Assembly: GCA_002414905.1 (NCBI GenBank)
Contig: DIAY01000093.1
Coordinates: 1-11,022 of the forward strand
Reading direction: 5' to 3'
Length of the DNA stretch: 11,022 nucleotides
Source: Holophagales bacterium UBA5066
Lineage (GTDB): Bacteria; Acidobacteriota; Thermoanaerobaculia; UBA5066
In this document: in pieces, positions 6,706 to 11,022 of the stretch
Layout of the letters: every line of letters starts with the position of its first letter
Numbering within the stretch: the first letter of the stretch is position 1
Position numbers and translations under genes: made by a program
Notes under the pieces: model-generated
The model's input: only the letters and a program-made list of their open reading frames with translations
What the model was told of the DNA's origin: nothing
The model's database searches: none

Positions 6706-9700
6706 TCAGAGCGTTCCCTGGACGTACCTCAGGTTCGTGAGGGCGACGAGATAGTCCCTTCTGGCCCGCGCGAGGTTCCCCTCCGCCTGCCGGGCGTTCA
6801 CGAGCGCGTCGTCCACTTCGAGCCGCGTCTTCACGCCGAGCTCCTGGCCCGTCTCCGACATCTCGAGGAGGCGGCGAGCCTGCGAGACGTTCCCCGCGAG
6901 CGCCGTCACGATTCCGGCAGCAACCTTCACCTGGTCCAGGGCGGTCCGCACCTCGACGTAGAGGCCGTCACGCGCTTTGGCGAGGTCGAGCCCGGCGCGG
7001 GTCAGGTCGCTCCTGGCCTGCACGACCCGGCCGCGCGTGGCGAGCCCGTCGAAGAAGGGGAACGTGAGGTAGACGCCCGTCCCCCAGACCTTCCCGTCGG
7101 CCTTGAAGGAGCCCGCGTCGTACCAGGACCAGCCGGCGTTCGCGCGCAGGTCGAGCCGTGGCTTGTCGTCGGCGTTGCGGATCTTCACGAACTCGCGGTA
7201 GATGCCGACGGCGTGCTCGAGCCCGCGGACGTCCGGGCGATTCTCGAGGGCCGCCTTCACCGCCTCGTCGAACGACGGGATGACGACCGTCTCGGCCTCG
7301 AGCGTCCCCTCGACGTCGATTTGCATCTTCTCCTCGGCCAGGACGAGCCTGAGCCGGTCGAGGGCGATGAGGACCAGGTTCGCAGTCCTCATCACCTCGG
7401 GCCTCTGGTTGTCCAGTGCGACGCGGGCGGCGAGGACGTCGTAGTCGGTCGCGGTGCCGAGGGCGTACTTCTTCTCGGCCTCCGCGAGCTGCTTCTCACG
7501 CTGCCCGAGAGTCTCCTTCGAGATCGACTCGAGCTGCCGCGCGAGGAGAACGTCGGTGAACGCCTCTGTCACGTCCCGGATCGCCGCCTGCCGGTAGTGG
7601 TTCAGCTGATCGTCGGCGGCGGCGATGCCATCCCTGGCCGCGCGGACGGCCGCGCCCACCTTTCCCCAGGCGTAGAGGCTCTGGGTGAGACCGACGCCGG
7701 CCGCCTTCGTCGTCTGCCCGGAGGGAAAGAGCCCTCCCGTGAGAGCCGCGAAGGTTCCGTCCCACGAACGTCCGATCGACGCATTGGCCGAAAGGTTCGG
7801 AAGCGCCGCGGCGCGCTCCTCGACGTACTTGCCACGGACCCAGTCCTGATAGCTGCGCGCCTTCTCGACGTCGTGGTTCTTCTCGACGGCGATTGCCACC
7901 GCGTCGGCGAGCGTCAGGACGCGGGGTGAGGCCGCGGATGCCGTCGACGGCTCGGCCGCGAGCACCGGCACGGAAAGGAGGAGCGCGAGGAGAAGAGCCG
8001 TACCGGCGGCCGTCGGTGCAGCCGCCTTCCCGGTGTGGCCGAGCGCCTCCTGCTCGAGGGCGTTCGCCTTCGACCACCGCCGGTGGATCCAGGCGGCGAA
8101 GTCGTCGAAGAGCGCGTAGACCACCGGCACGACGAGGAGCGTGAGGACGGTGGAGGTGATGAGGCCCCCGATGACGGCGCGTCCGAGCGGCGCGCGCATC
8201 TCGGCCCCCTGGCCGAGACCGAGGGCGAGCGGGAGCATGCCGAAGATCATCGCGAGGGTCGTCATCATGATCGGCCGCAGGCGCGTTCGTCCCGCCGTGA
8301 TGAGCGCCGTACGGCGGTCCAGGCCCCCCTTGCGGAGGACCTTCGTGTAGTCCACGAGGAGGATCGCGTTCTTCGTGACGAGACCCATCAGGAGGATGAG
8401 GCCGATGAGCGACATGATGCTCAGCGTGTCGCCCGCGAGGGCGAGCATCCCCGCCATGCCGACGATCGAGAGCGGGAGTGAAAGCATGATGGAGAGCGGG
8501 TCGATGAAGGACTCGAACTGCGCCGCGAGGATCAGGTAGACGAAGACGACGGCCAGAAGCAGCGCCTCGGCCATGTACCCGAAGCTCTCCTCCATCCGCT
8601 CGGCCTCGCCGGGGAAGTACACCTTGTAGCCCGGCTCCATATCGATCTTCGCGGCGGCCTCGCGAATCTTCTCTGCCGCGGTGCCGAGCGGAAGCCCGTC
8701 GAGGTTCGCGGTCAGGAGAACCTCGCGCGACAGGTCGCGCCGGGAGATCTCCGACGGAGTCGTCGCCCGCTCGGCCCTCACGAGCTCCGAGAGCGGGACG
8801 AGGGCCGGCGAGCCCTTGCCCCCGGGGACGGCAATCCTCAGATCGCCGATCTGCGCGACGTCGCGCCGCATCTCGAGAGGAAGGCGGACGCGGACGTCGA
8901 CCGCCTCCCCCTCCTCGTCTTCGTAGGTCGTGACGGCCTGGCCGCCGACGAGGGCACCGACGGTTCGGGCGATCGCCGGGGTCGAGAGTCCCGCGTCCGC
9001 GGCCCGCTCGCGGTCCACGACGAGACGGTACTCGGGGAGGTCCAGCTCGAGCGTCGTCTCGACGTCGACGATGCCGGGAATGCCGTAGACCGCCTTCTTC
9101 AATTCGGCCGCGTACGTCTTCAGGAGAGGGATCTCCTCGCCCCGGATCGAGACCATCACCGGCTTCTCGGCGAACTCGTCGCTCTGCATTTCGACGGACG
9201 GGATGATCCCGGCGATCGGCGAGATCCGCGTTCGCGCCTCGGCGGCCAGTTCCCGAGCGTGCTTTGTCCGCTCCGACTTCTCGACGAGCTTCACGTAGAC
9301 GCGCGCGTCGCGCACCGTTCCCATGTCGCCCGCGCCGATCGAGGCGTAGGTGTGCTTCACCTCGGGCATCTTCTTCAGCTCGGCGAGGACCGCCCCGAGG
9401 CGGCCGCGCGTCTCTTCGAAGGAGGCGTCGGGCGCCGTCTTGAACTTGATCTGAAATTCGGCCTCGTCAGGGTTGGCCATGAACTCCGACGGCAACGTCC
9501 CGAAGAGCACGAGGCCCGCCACGAAGGCCACCGTCGCGAAGGCCAGGACGGACTTCCGGTGGTCGAGCGCCCACGCGATGAGGACCTTGTACCGGTCTGC
9601 CGTCCGGTCGAACCAGTCGTTGAAGCGGTCGAGGGCGCGCGCCACGGCGTGGCGCTTCCCGATTCGCTCGACGTCGGGGTCGACCCAGCGCGAGGAGAGC

Positions 9701-11022
9701 ATCGGGTCGAGAGTGAAGGAGACGAAAAGGGAGACGAGGACGGCGAACGCGACCGTGATCCCGAACTGGAAAAAGAAGCGCCCCATGATCCCCTTCATGA
9801 AGGCGACCGGGACGAAGACGGCGACGATGGAAAGCGTCGTCGCGAGGACGGCGAGGCCGATCTCGGCGGTGCCGACCCGGGCCGCCGTCATGTGGTCCTT
9901 CCCCTCCTCGAGGTGCCTCACGATGTTTTCCCTGACGACGATCGCGTCGTCGATGAGGAGGCCGATCGAGAGGGAGAGCGCCATGAGCGTCATGATGTTC
10001 AGCGTCATGCCGAGGAAGTACATGGCGATGAACGAGGAGATGACCGAGATCGGGAGGGTGAGCCCGGTAATGACGGTCGACCGCCAGGAGTTCAGGAAGA
10101 GGAAGACGATGAGGACGGTCAGGATGCCGCCGATGATCAGCGTCGTCGTCACGTCGTGGACCGACTCCTTGATCATGACGGAACCGTCCCTCACGACCTG
10201 GATCTCCACGGAGGGGGGAAGCTCGCCGCGCAGCTTCTCGACCTCCTTCGTCACCGCGTCGACGACGCCGACCGTGTTCGCCTTGCTCTGCTTGAAGACG
10301 TCGATGGCCACCGCCGGCACGCCGTTGACGAGGGCGACCTTGCGCTGCTCCTCGACGGTGTCCCTCACCTCGGCGATCTCCCCGAGGGTGACCGCGACGC
10401 CGCCGCGTCTCGCGACGACCATGGACCGGAACCCGGAGACCTCCTTCGGCTTGCCCGAGACGCGGACGGGAATCTCCTGGCCGCCGGCGTCGAGGCGCCC
10501 GAGCGGCGTGTTGACGTTCTCGCCCGCCAGGCCCGCGACGACCTCGTCGACCCCGAGGCCGAGAGCGTCGAGGCGGGAGGGATCGAGGTCCACGGCGACC
10601 TCACGCTGGCTCTCACCGACGAGGTCGACCTTGCCGATGCCGGGGAGGTTCTCGAGGCGCCGCTTCACCTTTCGGTCGACGAGCGTCGTCAGCTCGCGCG
10701 GTGTCATCTCCGAAGAGCGGACCGCCAGCGAGATGACGGCCATGCCGCCGATGTCGAGCTTCTGGATGACCGGTTCCTGGATCCCCTGCGGGAGGTCGTT
10801 GCGGATGGCGGAGATCTTCGAGCGGGCGTCCTGCGCCGCGTCGTTGATCTTCACCTCGAGGTTGAACTCGACGATGACCGTCGAGAGCCCCTCGCGCGAC
10901 GTCGAATAGACGTGCTTCACGCCCGAGATCGGGTTGACGGCCTGCTCGAGCTTCTTCGTCACCTCGCGCTCGACCGTCTCGGGCGACGCGCCCGGGTACT
11001 GAGTGATGATCGAGAGGACCGG
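6706..11022 (-). CDS. HAE-type RND efflux permease fused to a TolC-like outer-membrane factor (partial, N-terminus off the right edge)
   Basis: One open frame of 1,438 complete codons plus a stop. Numbering counts from the codon at 10962; 19 further residues (ending TQYPGASPETVEREV) are coded to the edge, and about 40 more should be missing by comparison with AcrB. Residues 1 to about 965 are a proton-driven inner-membrane RND exporter. It has porter domains, TM2-TM6 with the relay pair Asp338-Asp339 in GLLIDDAIVVRENI, a second porter half, and TM8-TM12 with Lys864 in GLVTKNAILLVDY. The paired aspartates point to the hydrophobe/amphiphile (HAE) branch, not heavy-metal exporters. After TM12 (VVPVVYALFDDF) comes a short basic linker, a hydrophobic segment (987-1003), then an outer-membrane efflux protein, about 1014-1418. 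That part has both repeats, starting LTLADAVAIAVEKN and PSFDEAVKAALENRPDV, and ends YVQGTL. Separate genes are the rule for HAE pumps. The adaptor should lie upstream, outside the window. The exported substrate is unknown. Confidence 0.9.
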   Translation of the reverse strand, partial: PVLSIITQYPGASPETVEREVTKKLEQAVNPISGVKHVYSTSREGLSTVIVEFNLEVKINDAAQDARSKISAIRNDLPQGIQEPVIQKLDIGGMAVISLAVRSSEMTPRELTTLVDRKVKRRLENLPGIGKVDLVGESQREVAVDLDPSRLDALGLGVDEVVAGLAGENVNTPLGRLDAGGQEIPVRVSGKPKEVSGFRSMVVARRGGVAVTLGEIAEVRDTVEEQRKVALVNGVPAVAIDVFKQSKANTVGVVDAVTKEVEKLRGELPPSVEIQVVRDGSVMIKESVHDVTTTLIIGGILTVLIVFLFLNSWRSTVITGLTLPISVISSFIAMYFLGMTLNIMTLMALSLSIGLLIDDAIVVRENIVRHLEEGKDHMTAARVGTAEIGLAVLATTLSIVAVFVPVAFMKGIMGRFFFQFGITVAFAVLVSLFVSFTLDPMLSSRWVDPDVERIGKRHAVARALDRFNDWFDRTADRYKVLIAWALDHRKSVLAFATVAFVAGLVLFGTLPSEFMANPDEAEFQIKFKTAPDASFEETRGRLGAVLAELKKMPEVKHTYASIGAGDMGTVRDARVYVKLVEKSERTKHARELAAEARTRISPIAGIIPSVEMQSDEFAEKPVMVSIRGEEIPLLKTYAAELKKAVYGIPGIVDVETTLELDLPEYRLVVDRERAADAGLSTPAIARTVGALVGGQAVTTYEDEEGEAVDVRVRLPLEMRRDVAQIGDLRIAVPGGKGSPALVPLSELVRAERATTPSEISRRDLSREVLLTANLDGLPLGTAAEKIREAAAKIDMEPGYKVYFPGEAERMEESFGYMAEALLLAVVFVYLILAAQFESFIDPLSIMLSLPLSIVGMAGMLALAGDTLSIMSLIGLILLMGLVTKNAILLVDYTKVLRKGGLDRRTALITAGRTRLRPIMMTTLAMIFGMLPLALGLGQGAEMRAPLGRAVIGGLITSTVLTLLVVPVVYALFDDFAAWIHRRWSKANALEQEALGHTGKAAAPTAAGTALLLALLLSVPVLAAEPSTASAASPRVLTLADAVAIAVEKNHDVEKARSYQDWVRGKYVEERAAALPNLSANASIGRSWDGTFAALTGGLFPSGQTTKAAGVGLTQSLYAWGKVGAAVRAARDGIAAADDQLNHYRQAAIRDVTEAFTDVLLARQLESISKETLGQREKQLAEAEKKYALGTATDYDVLAARVALDNQRPEVMRTANLVLIALDRLRLVLAEEKMQIDVEGTLEAETVVIPSFDEAVKAALENRPDVRGLEHAVGIYREFVKIRNADDKPRLDLRANAGWSWYDAGSFKADGKVWGTGVYLTFPFFDGLATRGRVVQARSDLTRAGLDLAKARDGLYVEVRTALDQVKVAAGIVTALAGNVSQARRLLEMSETGQELGVKTRLEVDDALVNARQAEGNLARARRDYLVALTNLRYVQGTL
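7954..8016 (-). other. Signal-peptide-like segment at the permease/outer-membrane-factor junction
   Basis: Residues 983-1003 of the fused protein: PTAAGT, then an uninterrupted Leu/Ala/Val stretch, then VLAAEP. It could be a thirteenth membrane helix that carries the following domain from the cytoplasm to the periplasm. The residues VLA/AEP also satisfy the -3/-1 rule for signal peptidase I, so cleavage after Ala1002 would release a separate outer-membrane factor. The upstream linker is basic (HRRWSK), consistent with a cytoplasmic side. Confidence 0.6.
8046..8051 (-). promoter_or_regulatory. AGGAGG motif inside the fused gene, just before the outer-membrane-factor domain
   Basis: A perfect Shine-Dalgarno core on the minus strand, about 30 bases upstream of the signal-peptide-like segment. 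No in-frame ATG, GTG or TTG lies between it and that segment. It may be a relic of a formerly separate gene, or chance within Gln-Glu-Ala codons. Confidence 0.3.

Noticed and set aside
6703..7929. Plus-strand open frame of 408 codons opposite the TolC-like domain
   Set aside because: It has a Glu/Arg/Asp/Val-biased composition typical of antisense reading of GC-rich genes, and the opposite strand encodes a clear outer-membrane factor.
9473..10909. Plus-strand open frame of 478 codons opposite the permease
   Set aside because: It has a Ser/Thr/Arg-rich composition without recognisable motifs; it is a shadow of the conserved RND coding sequence.

Overview
The window is GC-rich, gene-dense bacterial DNA from a Gram-negative, double-membraned organism: it encodes an RND efflux permease, a TolC-type outer-membrane factor, a POTRA/beta-barrel protein and several exported proteins. 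The secreted plus-strand protein combines an N-terminal pre-peptidase-like domain with a C-terminal region of a kind I associate with secreted proteins of Acidobacteriota (Thermoanaerobaculia and relatives). That taxonomic guess is inference only. I see no rRNA, tRNA, CRISPR array, insertion sequence or phage gene.

Layout. At the left, minus strand, two genes lie in line 42 bp apart: a patatin-type phospholipase with POTRA and outer-membrane barrel (type Vd secretion, PlpD-like), then a C45-family (penicillin acyltransferase-like) autoproteolytic hydrolase with an N-terminal carbohydrate-binding-like module. The hydrolase runs off the left edge and has a GTG start. A short divergent intergenic region near 3351-3428 separates them from a single plus-strand gene for a large secreted protein of unknown function. 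That gene converges on a minus-strand cluster at 5003/5046, where two overlapping GC-rich inverted repeats fill the gap.

The right-hand minus-strand cluster reads, in transcription order: RND permease fused to a TolC-like domain (5' end beyond the right edge), a SUKH (SMI1/KNR4) protein, a small exported SnoaL/NTF2-like protein, and a small exported DUF6265-type protein. Gaps are about 30-60 bp or less, so it may be one operon.

The most unusual element is the fusion. An HAE-type RND permease, with the Asp-Asp proton-relay pair and the TM10 lysine, is read without a stop into a full two-repeat outer-membrane efflux protein. Between them lies a signal-peptide-like hydrophobic segment with a plausible signal peptidase I site. 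A perfect AGGAGG sits just upstream of that segment, but no usable in-frame start codon follows it, as if a separate gene had been absorbed. No membrane-fusion (adaptor) gene is visible; it would be expected upstream, beyond the right edge.
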